This document shows, in pieces, positions 57,398 to 64,000 of a DNA stretch of 64,000 nt. The position numbers were made by a program, and so were the translations under genes. The notes beneath the pieces were generated by a model. That model had not been told where the DNA came from, did no database searches, and worked only from the letters and a program-made list of their open reading frames with translations. Location: assembly GCA_900119535.1 (NCBI GenBank), contig FPJT01000005.1:124001-188000 (forward strand), read 5' to 3'. The number at the start of each line of letters is the position of its first letter. Position 1 is the stretch's first letter. The stretch is from Ruminococcus sp. XPD3002. Its GTDB lineage: Bacteria; Bacillota; Clostridia; Oscillospirales; Ruminococcaceae.

Positions 57398-58615
57398 ATG
57401 AAAAATCGTATTGTATCAACTATATCTGCTATCGCTATCAGCTGTACAGCAGTAACAGCTCTCTCGCCAATAGCCGTGAAAGCAGAAATGCAGAATGCTG
57501 CTATCGAAGTGGTAAACACTACTAAATCACACACAGATCTGTATGATGCTGAATGGTCGTTGTACAACAACGGAACCGTTAAAGCGGTTATAAAAGCTAC
57601 CGGGGATATTGATCCTATGAAAGACGACTACTATTTACCTGACAATACTCTTACATACGATAAGGGACTGTATGCTCTTAAGGTCGGTAAAGCCGCAGAT
57701 TGTCTACTAACATATACGCCTTTTACCGATAATATCAAGGGATCGATAATGTTTCCTATTCATCAGGACGATGCTGATGAGTTTGATACAACAACAAAAT
57801 TGCAGCTTGATATACCTAATGCGTTTTTTCCGATTTTGAAAAAGGGAGATACTGTTCTCGAACTGGAATTTGATTTGATAGGCGAGATAACAGAACCTAT
57901 TGATATATATGGAGGACTGGGCGGTATTACGGTTAACCCTGAAAACATAACTATCAAAGCAGATACCAATGCAGATAATATCGTCTATACTAAAACTGCT
58001 GATATAAGCGGAATAATATGTGAGGTTGATGTACATGAAAGTGGCATCATCGACGTGATTGCCTATAATGCAAGCAACTGCTTCAATAAGTATCCCGATC
58101 AGGAAACACACAATGGTATGTACGATATAGATGCTACTCTTGGATTCACTGTTCCTGACGGTTATACAGTTGAATATGACTTCGCAAAAACAGCCGATTC
58201 TATGGAATTAGAAAAAGAAGATGCTGACTATATCATTAAATCAGATAGTCCGAGTGCAGAAATTGGAGCTTACTTCTGGGCAAAGCTTACTCCTGAAGAA
58301 GAAAGGGAATACAAAGATATTAGTCTATTAGGCGTAGATATAAGCGGCGAAATGCTTGAACACATAAACTTATGCTCTAATATCGTTGTTGGAGATGCAA
58401 CATGTGACGGTGAGGTCGGACTTGCAGATTCTCTTGCGATACTTCAGTATATTGCAAACAGCAGCAAGTATCCACTAACAAAACAGGGACAGTTAAATGC
58501 AGACTGCACATCTGTGGTGTCACTAAAAAGCGCTGGTGATGGAATCACGGGTTCAGATTCTCTTGCAATTCAGCTTCTCGATGCAGGTGAGATATCTGAG
58601 CTTCCTATCAAGTGA
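57398..58615 (+). CDS. Secreted protein with C-terminal dockerin
   Basis: A 405-residue exported protein. A signal peptide (residues about 1-28, TVTALSPIAVKAEM-like end) leads a ~290-residue unknown beta-rich part, then a type of dockerin domain (about 328-405): GDATCDGEVGLADSLAILQY with calcium-type D-x-[TN]-x-D-G spacing, an N-A-D-C bridge, and the second helix GDGITGSDSLAIQLLDAG. Dockerins dock secreted proteins on cohesin-bearing scaffoldins of the cellulosome, so this product would be tied to the host's own surface complex. An ICE carrying a dockerin is unusual. Start ATG 57398 has GAAAGGAATT upstream. The catalytic or binding role of the main part is unknown. Confidence 0.83.
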   Translation: MKNRIVSTISAIAISCTAVTALSPIAVKAEMQNAAIEVVNTTKSHTDLYDAEWSLYNNGTVKAVIKATGDIDPMKDDYYLPDNTLTYDKGLYALKVGKAADCLLTYTPFTDNIKGSIMFPIHQDDADEFDTTTKLQLDIPNAFFPILKKGDTVLELEFDLIGEITEPIDIYGGLGGITVNPENITIKADTNADNIVYTKTADISGIICEVDVHESGIIDVIAYNASNCFNKYPDQETHNGMYDIDATLGFTVPDGYTVEYDFAKTADSMELEKEDADYIIKSDSPSAEIGAYFWAKLTPEEEREYKDISLLGVDISGEMLEHINLCSNIVVGDATCDGEVGLADSLAILQYIANSSKYPLTKQGQLNADCTSVVSLKSAGDGITGSDSLAIQLLDAGEISELPIK

Positions 58616-58620
58616 TATAT

Positions 58621-58902
58621 ATGGTAGTAATATATGCAGAAAAAGTAAGTCTGGCAAAAGAAATTGCCCATGCATTAGACGCAGGAAAGCGTATACCGCT
58701 GAAATCTGAGCCTACTGTGGGCTATTATGAATTTACATTCAATGGAGAATCGGCTGTCCTGTGTCACGGAGTCGGACACCTTGCACAGCTCGTTCCTGCA
58801 AAATCTTATGATGAAAAATACGAAAAATGGGACTTGGAAATATATCCTTGTATACCTCACAATAGACAAGGAAAAACAGGAAGTAAGTTTTCAGTTTCCT
58901 GA
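58621..58902 (+). pseudogene. N-terminal remnant of a topoisomerase III gene
   Basis: A 93-codon frame that lines up with the TopB N-terminus: VVIYAEKVSLAKEIAHALDA (compare LILCEKPSVAQNIAYSLGA), then a segment with CHGVGHLAQLVPAKSYDEKY and KWDLEIYPCIPHN (compare VGHIVGIGMPEDYGWDKWEL). It stops after the first ~95 residues, before the acidic triad and the catalytic tyrosine, so it cannot be an active enzyme. It sits exactly where topB would be expected in element 2. The remainder of the gene is gone, and the next gene is unrelated. Confidence 0.8.
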
Positions 58903-58917
58903 CAAGCGTAAAAGATA

Positions 58918-58942
58918 AAAATGTGCTATAATAGCACATTTT
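58918..58942 (+). terminator. Hairpin between the topB remnant and the next gene
   Basis: AAAATGTGCTA (58918-58928) and its exact complement (58932-58942) with a 3-nt loop; the right arm ends in TTTT. Reads as an intrinsic terminator, 14 bp before the next start codon. Confidence 0.6.
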
Positions 58943-58956
58943 GGAAAGGATATACA

Positions 58957-59364
58957 ATGAGATCAACAGAAATAAACGGAATTTTTTACAATTATGGTGA
59001 AAGCAATACTGTAAAACTTTCAAATGAGATGTATGCAGATTTCTGTAAATGCTGTGAACAGGGGCATTATTCTTATAGTTTGTTATCCAAAACAACTGAT
59101 TATGTTATCTGTAATACTGATTATCATATTATAGAATTCTTTATCGGCTGCATGAAGTCAGAGCATGAAGAAACAATTAAAATGCTTTGTTCTCTATCAA
59201 AATCAACGCTTATTGATAGATTGAATGGTATGCCTTTTGAAGAAGAATCTGAGAAATGGATTGACGAAATTGATTTAGAAGTTATAAAAGAAGCTATTGA
59301 TAAGTATGATGAACCATATGTTGTAGATAACTTAACATGCTATATAAAGGAGAAAGAGGATTAA
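58957..59364 (+). CDS. Unknown acidic soluble protein
   Basis: A 135-residue protein with GGAAAGGATAT before ATG 58957. It is acidic and cysteine-bearing (MYADFCKCCEQGHYSYSLLS), with a C-terminal acidic helix (WIDEIDLEVIKEAIDKYDEP). It has no membrane segment or known motif. It may be cargo. It directly precedes a toxin-antitoxin promoter. Not recognised. Confidence 0.6.
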   Translation: MRSTEINGIFYNYGESNTVKLSNEMYADFCKCCEQGHYSYSLLSKTTDYVICNTDYHIIEFFIGCMKSEHEETIKMLCSLSKSTLIDRLNGMPFEEESEKWIDEIDLEVIKEAIDKYDEPYVVDNLTCYIKEKED

Positions 59365-59381
59365 AAGTGACAAAAAAGCTA

Positions 59382-59410
59382 TTGACAAGCCCTATTTAAT
59401 AGGGTATAAT
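59382..59410 (+). promoter_or_regulatory. Consensus promoter with palindromic operator in the spacer (toxin-antitoxin pair)
   Basis: TTGACA (59382-59387), 17-bp spacer, TATAAT (59405-59410). Within the spacer CCCTATTTAATAGGG (59390-59404) is a perfect 6+6 palindrome around TTA, ideally placed for repression by the antitoxin. Confidence 0.85.
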
Positions 59411-59433
59411 ATAAGTGTAAAGAGGTGACATCG

Positions 59434-59772
59434 TTGACAAGAGAATTTGTTATAACCAAAGAATTTGATAAAAACTGGAAAGATATTGGACTCACCGATG
59501 ATGACTTGAAGATATTACAGCAAGAGCTTATATTAAATCCACAAAAAGGTGATGTGATTCAGGGAACCAGTGGACTTCGCAAGTTAAGAATTGCATTTGA
59601 AAACAGAGGAAAAAGCGGAAGTGGCAGAGTGTGTTACGTTGATTTTGCAGTATATGAGAAAATTTATCTTATTACTGCATATCCTAAGAATGAAAAGGAG
59701 AATCTAAGCAAATCGGAAAGAAATGCTATATCAGAGATGATAAAGCAGCTTGAACGTGCATTGAAAGGGTGA
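59434..59772 (+). CDS. RelE/HigB-like toxin
   Basis: A 112-residue protein of the RelE/ParE superfamily: REFVITKEFDKNWKDIGLTD, then an N-P-Q-K-G-D-V-I-Q-G-T-S-G-L-R-K-L-R-I segment and GRVCYVDFAVYEKIYLITAY with a terminal E-x-x-N-L-S-K. Such toxins cleave mRNA on the ribosome. The first gene of a pair, with toxin before antitoxin, is typical of HigBA. I start at TTG 59434, with AGAGGTG seven bases upstream; GTG 59425 is inside that Shine-Dalgarno. Histidine-type catalytic residues cannot be assigned with confidence. Confidence 0.85.
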   Translation: MTREFVITKEFDKNWKDIGLTDDDLKILQQELILNPQKGDVIQGTSGLRKLRIAFENRGKSGSGRVCYVDFAVYEKIYLITAYPKNEKENLSKSERNAISEMIKQLERALKG

Positions 59773-59776
59773 TATT

Positions 59777-60088
59777 ATGAAAGCATTTGATAGCATTATG
59801 AAAGGTTTGAATGAAGCTGTTGAATACGAAAAGGGTGAAAAGACAGCTCGCTCAGAGCGTGTAACAATTATTCCCCCTCCAAATGTATCAGCAAGCGAAG
59901 TTAGGGAACTAAGGCTTCGGCTTAACATGACACAGAGTGCATTTGCTGCTCTAATGGGAGTAACAAACAAAACCGTTGAAGCATGGGAGAAAGGCACTAA
60001 TACCCCTGCCGGAACGGCAAGAAGAATGATTGGATTGCTCGAAGCTGACAATTCTATTCCAGAAAAATACAATATCATAAATTATTAA
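59777..60088 (+). CDS. XRE-family antitoxin (HigA-like)
   Basis: A 103-residue protein, 4 nt after the toxin gene. Residues about 45-95 form a Cro/CI-type helix-turn-helix: LRLRLNMTQSAFAALMGVTN, then KTVEAWEKGTNTPAGTARRM. The N-terminal ~40 residues are less conserved and would wrap the toxin. This organisation, toxin then XRE antitoxin, is HigBA-like. It presumably neutralises the toxin and binds the palindrome in the promoter spacer. It ensures that cells losing element 2 are harmed. Confidence 0.88.
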   Translation: MKAFDSIMKGLNEAVEYEKGEKTARSERVTIIPPPNVSASEVRELRLRLNMTQSAFAALMGVTNKTVEAWEKGTNTPAGTARRMIGLLEADNSIPEKYNIINY

Positions 60089-60092
60089 GCCA

Positions 60093-60118
60093 AAAGCTCC
60101 TGAGAAATCAGGAGCTTT
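60093..60118 (+). terminator. Terminator after the toxin-antitoxin pair
   Basis: AAAGCTCCTGA (60093-60103) and its exact 11-bp complement (60108-60118), loop GAAA, right arm ending in TTT, then GCTTATTTC. Confidence 0.7.
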
Positions 60119-60140
60119 GCTTATTTCTATTAGGAGTGAA

Positions 60141-60323
60141 ATGTGTATGTGTATTAAGGAATTTATGTCACCAGAACAGCTTGAAAAGTACAATTCAAGC
60201 GATTTTACTCCGCAGCCGTCATTAGGCGGTGCAGAGTGTCAAGGTAATGGACAGCATGAAGAGGTAGAAAAACAGTGCGATGAATGTGATTATTTCCTTA
60301 TATGCTTTCCAGAGACAAAGTAA
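60141..60323 (+). CDS. Small cysteine-rich protein
   Basis: A 60-residue protein (58 if ATG 60147 is used) with AGGAG upstream. It contains six cysteines, including MCMC at the start and CDECDYFLICF near the end, which may bind metal. The middle includes SPEQLEKYNSSDFTPQPSLG. It lies between the terminator of the toxin-antitoxin pair and the promoter of the replication-like gene. It is unrecognised. Confidence 0.5.
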   Translation: MCMCIKEFMSPEQLEKYNSSDFTPQPSLGGAECQGNGQHEEVEKQCDECDYFLICFPETK

Positions 60324-60327
60324 ATAA

Positions 60328-60356
60328 TTGACATAAATAATCTAAAATTATATAAG
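60328..60356 (+). promoter_or_regulatory. Promoter of the replication-initiator-like gene
   Basis: TTGACA (60328-60333), 17-bp spacer, TATAAG (60351-60356). Transcripts would start near 60363 and pass through a terminator-like hairpin before the gene. Confidence 0.7.
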
Positions 60357-60383
60357 TGTAAGCTCAACGTAACAAGTCAAACT

Positions 60384-60410
60384 AAGCACTATTCTCCGAT
60401 AGTGCTTTTC
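60384..60410 (+). terminator. Attenuator-like hairpin in the leader of the replication gene
   Basis: AAGCACTAT (60384-60392) and its exact 9-bp complement (60399-60407), followed by TT and C. It lies between the promoter and the start codon, so it can only act on this gene's own transcript. Alternative pairing with the upstream leader is not obvious. Confidence 0.6.
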
Positions 60411-60438
60411 TAATATCCAGAAGAAAAGAGGTGCAAAG

Positions 60439-61185
60439 GTGCGGAATATAAAATTATCCAATAAGATATTTGATCTTGGTTTATCTGCAAAGGAACTGAG
60501 CATATATGCTTACCTTTGCAGCCTGCCGTCTGACTATCCAATGTTTGACGGTACTGCCGTTAAGGTTAAGCAGACTACAATAGCTCAGAAATGTGGCTTA
60601 AAGGCTGTTCAGACTGTCTCAAAGGTAATAAGCAGTCTTGCAACAAAAGGTCTTGTAATGCCGATTAAACGCTCCCTGAAGGCGAATGGATATAAAGGAA
60701 CATACATATATGAAATAAAGAAGCTGCCAACAAATGACAGCTTCTTTTTTGTAGATCGCAGCGTATTCGGACAGCTCGTTCCGAGACAGATGATGATTTA
60801 TCTCTTTATATGTAAGAGCTTCTCTATGCAGCTTAAGGACTGCTGGAACAGCTATAATGACATATGCCGCCAAACAGGTATGAAGCGTGAGACAATAATA
60901 AATACAATCTCAGAGCTTGAAAGCCTGAAGCTGATACGAAGAAGTAAGAGGAAATCAAAAGAGAATAGACGTGTATATGTAGATAATCATTATATTCTCA
61001 TCTTTTACGTCAAAGGAAAGATAAGGAAAAAGGGGAAAAAAATAGCCCGATTGCATTCGCAGTACAATCGGACTTGTGGATCGCTTATAAAAAGCATTAA
61101 GTTCACTTTTAATAATATCACAAAAAAGATGATTTGTCAAGTCAGCGGCAAAACTTTTTTTAAAAGGGGTAGTCCGCAAATTTAA
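60439..61185 (+). CDS. Replication-initiator-like protein with two winged-helix parts
   Basis: A 248-residue protein. The first half (KIFDLGLSAKELSIYAYLCS; TTIAQKCGLKAVQTVSKVIS; LATKGLVMPIKRSLKANGYK) and the second half (QMMIYLFICKSFSMQLKDCW; DICRQTGMKRETIINTISEL; SLKLIRRSKRKSKENRR) each read as a winged helix, a duplicated layout seen in RepA_N and related initiators of Gram-positive plasmids. The C-terminus is very basic. It starts at GTG 60439 behind AAGAGGTG. The promoter-attenuator leader supports copy control. It could also be a transcription regulator. Confidence 0.65.
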   Translation: MRNIKLSNKIFDLGLSAKELSIYAYLCSLPSDYPMFDGTAVKVKQTTIAQKCGLKAVQTVSKVISSLATKGLVMPIKRSLKANGYKGTYIYEIKKLPTNDSFFFVDRSVFGQLVPRQMMIYLFICKSFSMQLKDCWNSYNDICRQTGMKRETIINTISELESLKLIRRSKRKSKENRRVYVDNHYILIFYVKGKIRKKGKKIARLHSQYNRTCGSLIKSIKFTFNNITKKMICQVSGKTFFKRGSPQI

Positions 61186-61300
61186 AGTCATCTTCAAGTA
61201 CCCAATTATATCACTTTATTGAAATAAAAAATACTGATTTACTTATAGTATATAAATAACATAAAGTATATAAACTTTATTATAATATAGAGTCAGATGT

Positions 61301-61341
61301 GCGCACGAAATTAACAAATGTTCGGTGCGCTTTTTATTTTT
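61301..61341 (+). terminator. Terminator of the replication-initiator-like gene
   Basis: GCGCACGAA (61301-61309) and TTCGGTGCGC (61321-61330) pair with one bulged base, followed by TTTTTATTTTT. Confidence 0.75.
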
Positions 61342-61520
61342 CAATAAAGCAACAAGCGAAAAAGGAGGGGTGTCAGTGTTGAATACTTCGTAAAGGGAAT
61401 TTCCTGACGGTTATTTTTTTATAAATACTGTTGATCTGCACAATCAGACGAGATTTTAAATTCTGGTTTTTGTGGCGGAGAGAGAATGAATTCAAAAAAT
61501 CAAATATCCATGCAAAAAAC

Positions 61521-61549
61521 TTGACTTCTCTGCTTTAAAGTGTTACTAT
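61521..61549 (+). promoter_or_regulatory. Promoter of the second giant gene
   Basis: TTGACT (61521-61526), 17-bp spacer, TACTAT (61544-61549), with AAAGGGAGG then following before the start codon. Confidence 0.65.
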
Positions 61550-61572
61550 GATAAAGGGAGGTAAAAATTATC

Positions 61573-64000
61573 ATGGCAAATTCTATACCCGTAGGACATT
61601 ACAGTCAGCTGGGTAAACAAACAATCAAGCGAATGGTAAACGATGATGTTGAGTACATGAACTTCCTCAAATACTTCGGAAGAGTATTCAAGCATCCTGT
61701 ATCAGTGGCACTGGAATTCTATGTGAACAGACCGGAAGCGCAGTTTATTGCTTCTGGAAATCAATGGAAACGTGCTGGTTATCAGGTAAATCCTGCAAGC
61801 ATAGGCATTCAGTTCCTCGATCAGAAAGGTAACGAAGTTACACTATACGATTTTGAAGATGTAATAGGGGATTATCCTCCTAAGCGGTGGACTATAACGA
61901 ACAGAAATGTTGATGCTGTCCGTAACGAACTCGGACTTCCAAATGATGCGCCTCTTTTCAGTTCGTTGGATGAGTCTGCTGCTTCCGCTATCGATGATTT
62001 AAGCTTGATTCAGGACTTAGAACTTACAGATCTTTCAAGCGAAGATAAGCTTAAATTCCGTAATTCGTATCATAACATGATACAGACGATGATAGCCGGA
62101 AGATTGGAAATCAACGGTGCAAGGTATAATGTTCAGCCTGACAGAACTGCATTAGAATTCTGTAAAAACGATGAACAAATGCTTATGCTGCTGACAAGTG
62201 CTGCATCTTCCGCAAGAAAAGCACTTACAAGCGTAGAATATGCCTTTGATACCCTGAGAACCGAAAATGCTTTACGAAAGGAAGAACAGAATTATGACTT
62301 ACGAACAGTGGAAAGCTCTCAGCGAAGAGCAGAAAATGGAAGTTCCCGAAGTGGAATATCCTCAGATACCGAAAGAACAGCTGGAGAACGGACTGACAGA
62401 GTCTCATCTGGAGAAGAAGGACGGACAGCTGGGGTGGACAATAGTTCAGAAAGTCGGAGATCAGGAGAAAATATTCTGGATAGCGGAAACAATAACGAAA
62501 ACGATAACATCAGGGGAAATGACGATAGAGCAGCCGTATCTTCTGAACCCATTGGACGGACTGTATATCCCAATGATACAGAACGAACCTTCGATGAAAG
62601 AACAACCGGTGGGACTGTACGGCAGAATGTGGATGGAGAACATGGAGAAGAACTATCCAGCAAAGGTGGAACTGATGATGTTCAATCACAATTATCTGAC
62701 GGTAGCTCGGTCAGTGGACAAGAGAGCATCGGAGTATTACGAACAGCTGAGCGAGAAATGGGACAGGGACAATCCTCGTCCGACAACGGGATACGAAGCA
62801 ATTCAGCAGTGGTCAAGGATGAAGAAGTACGAGATAGATCACTTAGTAATGACGGAAGTAGTTCTCGTTCCGGTGACAACTCCGTAAATGACGAAATCAT
62901 CAATAAATGGACGGATATTGACGTTATCATAGATAACGATAACGGTACTGTTGATTGGGTATATTATAATCCCGACAGTTCTGAAGGCGGACAGCTTGTT
63001 GTAAGCCATATTTCACAGGACTCTTTGATAGAGGCATCTCGATTTGAAAATGCATTTGATTTCATTCAGTCAATATCTACGCAAGAGCTTATAGATATAT
63101 CTGCGGTTGATTTTGCCGATACAGCAAACTACTACTATGATTTATCTGAAAATAACAATACATTACGTGTGTTCAAATCAGAAAATCCTGAGAAAATAGC
63201 GCAATTCCTGATAGACTATGCAAAGAAACTTGACAATTTAACAAACAACAGTTATTTTTCATATCGTACTGCGCTCAAGAATACAAGATTTACAAGGCTT
63301 AATGAAAACCAGACTTTCAATTATAGCTATTCAAAATTCATAGATACTCCTGAAAACAGTATATGGGGTGACGTTCAGAGCAGTTTCCGTATAAATAACG
63401 GCATATTTGAAGTGTCTACGGCTTCACATGGCGGTATTATGATAAAATCCGAAATTGCAAGGATCCTGTTTTCAAAAGAAGCTCAGGCTGTCGCTCAGAA
63501 AGAAAATGGTTGGTATTACTTTGAGGAAGATTGTGACTATGCAGTTGCCAAGAGAGAGCTTCTTGATAAAGGACTATTTGAGAATATCGACTACTATTTT
63601 TCAAGACAGTATAACAAAAAAACCGATGAATTCTTTTCACTATATTCCAATAGTCTTAATGAAAGCATTCAGCGTTGGCACAGCAAATACTGGGACAGCC
63701 GTGAAGCAGCTCTTTTTAATGCACTTTCTCCTGAAGAACAGGCAGAGGAAATCGGACAGCTTTCATTTGCAGATAATGTGACAGACGAAGCTGATGAAGC
63801 TGAGACTGCTGAAATCAGAAATCATGCGATTGAAACGACAATGAACGATATAAGGAAGCGTATTGAACATATAGAAGCTGCTAACGGTGATCCGAATGAG
63901 CTTGCAACACAGGTCAATATGCTGAATTTCCTACAAACTGCCGCAGAACAGGGTGTTGAGATTACTTCTGAGAACTTCAAATCATTTGTAGCTGAGAACG
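61573..64000 (+). CDS. Second giant polyvalent protein (ArdC-like N-terminus), 3' end outside window
   Basis: The first 809 codons of a gene that runs off the right edge with no stop. The N-terminus resembles that of the element 1 giant: FKHPVSVALEFYVNRPEAQF, then NQWKRAGYQVNPASIGIQFL, and D-x-x-[DG]-x-x-P-P-[KR]-W. About residues 237-440 form a disordered, serine/glycine/acidic linker that overlaps another gene. Beyond it lie LPD-type modules (about 440-800). Given synteny, the methylase and helicase parts should follow outside the window. ATG 61573 has GGGAGG upstream and its own promoter. Confidence 0.82.
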   Translation, partial: MANSIPVGHYSQLGKQTIKRMVNDDVEYMNFLKYFGRVFKHPVSVALEFYVNRPEAQFIASGNQWKRAGYQVNPASIGIQFLDQKGNEVTLYDFEDVIGDYPPKRWTITNRNVDAVRNELGLPNDAPLFSSLDESAASAIDDLSLIQDLELTDLSSEDKLKFRNSYHNMIQTMIAGRLEINGARYNVQPDRTALEFCKNDEQMLMLLTSAASSARKALTSVEYAFDTLRTENALRKEEQNYDLRTVESSQRRAENGSSRSGISSDTERTAGERTDRVSSGEEGRTAGVDNSSESRRSGENILDSGNNNENDNIRGNDDRAAVSSEPIGRTVYPNDTERTFDERTTGGTVRQNVDGEHGEELSSKGGTDDVQSQLSDGSSVSGQESIGVLRTAEREMGQGQSSSDNGIRSNSAVVKDEEVRDRSLSNDGSSSRSGDNSVNDEIINKWTDIDVIIDNDNGTVDWVYYNPDSSEGGQLVVSHISQDSLIEASRFENAFDFIQSISTQELIDISAVDFADTANYYYDLSENNNTLRVFKSENPEKIAQFLIDYAKKLDNLTNNSYFSYRTALKNTRFTRLNENQTFNYSYSKFIDTPENSIWGDVQSSFRINNGIFEVSTASHGGIMIKSEIARILFSKEAQAVAQKENGWYYFEEDCDYAVAKRELLDKGLFENIDYYFSRQYNKKTDEFFSLYSNSLNESIQRWHSKYWDSREAALFNALSPEEQAEEIGQLSFADNVTDEADEAETAEIRNHAIETTMNDIRKRIEHIEAANGDPNELATQVNMLNFLQTAAEQGVEITSENFKSFVAEN
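62294..62887 (+). CDS. TnpV-like protein encoded in an alternative frame inside the second giant gene
   Basis: A 197-residue frame in the +1 frame of the giant gene, over its disordered linker. AAAGGAAG lies about ten bases upstream of ATG 62294. The product has a helical start (MTYEQWKALSEEQKMEVPEV), a beta-rich middle (TIVQKVGDQEKIFWIAETIT) and the block shared with 18158-18517: GLYGRMWMENMEKNYPAKVE, then VDKRASEYYEQLSEKWDRDN, then PRPTTGYEAIQQWSRMKKYE and IDHLVMTEVVLVP. The same host gene, same relative frame and same block in two diverged elements strongly support a true gene. Function unknown; TnpV resemblance is by pattern. Confidence 0.72.
   Translation: MTYEQWKALSEEQKMEVPEVEYPQIPKEQLENGLTESHLEKKDGQLGWTIVQKVGDQEKIFWIAETITKTITSGEMTIEQPYLLNPLDGLYIPMIQNEPSMKEQPVGLYGRMWMENMEKNYPAKVELMMFNHNYLTVARSVDKRASEYYEQLSEKWDRDNPRPTTGYEAIQQWSRMKKYEIDHLVMTEVVLVPVTTP

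Larger units (their letters stand above)
61186..61572 (+). other. Intergenic leader before the second giant gene
   Basis: 387 bp containing a terminator (61301-61341), a strong Shine-Dalgarno GGAGGGG (61364-61370) before a five-codon frame (61376-61393), a T-run (61413-61420) shortly after it, and a good promoter (61521-61549). AT-rich, with no other gene. A leader-peptide arrangement is possible but weakly supported. Confidence 0.4.

Noticed and set aside
62319..62930. Minus-strand open frames opposite the overlapping gene in the second giant gene.
   Set aside because: Serine/proline-rich products without ribosome binding sites; they are mirror effects of two constrained frames on the other strand.
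1..64000. CRISPR arrays, rRNA genes or insertion sequences with transposase.
   Set aside because: No regularly spaced direct repeats of CRISPR size, no rRNA-like sequence and no DDE transposase frames were seen. The dispersed palindromes are too short and too irregularly spaced to be CRISPR repeats.

Overview
The window looks like chromosomal DNA from a low-to-moderate GC anaerobic Firmicute of the Ruminococcus type. The main clues are the clostridial style of the conjugation genes and a secreted protein ending in a ruminococcal dockerin (57.4-58.6 kb), which suggests a cellulosome-building relative of R. flavefaciens or R. champanellensis. The species call is inference.

From 1 to 3.7 kb, on the minus strand, is the promoter-proximal part of a surface-polysaccharide operon: priming sugar transferase, GT2 and GT4 glycosyltransferases, and the start of an EpsG-like polymerase. 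Upstream of it, at 3.8-5.3 kb, a tyrosine recombinase gene is enclosed by a perfect 17-bp inverted repeat. The enclosed DNA also holds a good promoter aimed at the operon, so this may be a phase-variation inversion cassette that carries its own recombinase.

From 5.4 to 33.7 kb, mostly on the minus strand, is a Tn1549/CTn-like conjugative module (element 1, visibly more GC-rich). In transcription order it has a sigma-like regulator, PcfB, VirD4, pilin, VirB6, PrgI, VirB4, a membrane protein, DUF4315, topoisomerase III, a 2973-residue methylase-helicase polyvalent protein, a DUF3848 protein, an ArdC-like polyvalent protein and a small C-terminal gene. A plus-strand GNAT-like/small-protein pair interrupts it. 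I see no relaxase and no cell-wall peptidase in this copy. From 34.0 to 37.1 kb is a large STAND NTPase with TPR-like repeats, set between structured intergenic regions.

From 37.6 kb to the right edge, on the plus strand, is a second, AT-richer element (element 2): tyrosine integrase, ParA, ParB, a run of small unknown genes, SSB, a lipoprotein, then a second full set of PcfB, VirD4, two pilins, VirB6, PrgI, VirB4 and membrane protein, an adhesin-like protein, the dockerin protein, a topoisomerase III remnant, a HigBA/RelE-type toxin-antitoxin pair, a replication-initiator-like gene behind an attenuator, and the start of a second giant polyvalent gene that runs off the window.

Three patterns stand out. 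First, a palindrome with consensus GTTGATACAAATATCAAC occurs about ten times over 14.5 kb of element 2, both between genes and inside genes (where it always encodes V-D-T-N-I-N or close variants), next to a ParA/ParB pair; it looks like a dispersed centromere. Second, both giant polyvalent genes carry, in the same +1 frame over a disordered linker, an overlapping gene with its own ribosome binding site, and the two overlapping products are homologous. Third, both pilin genes are followed by a stable hairpin without a T-tract before virB6.
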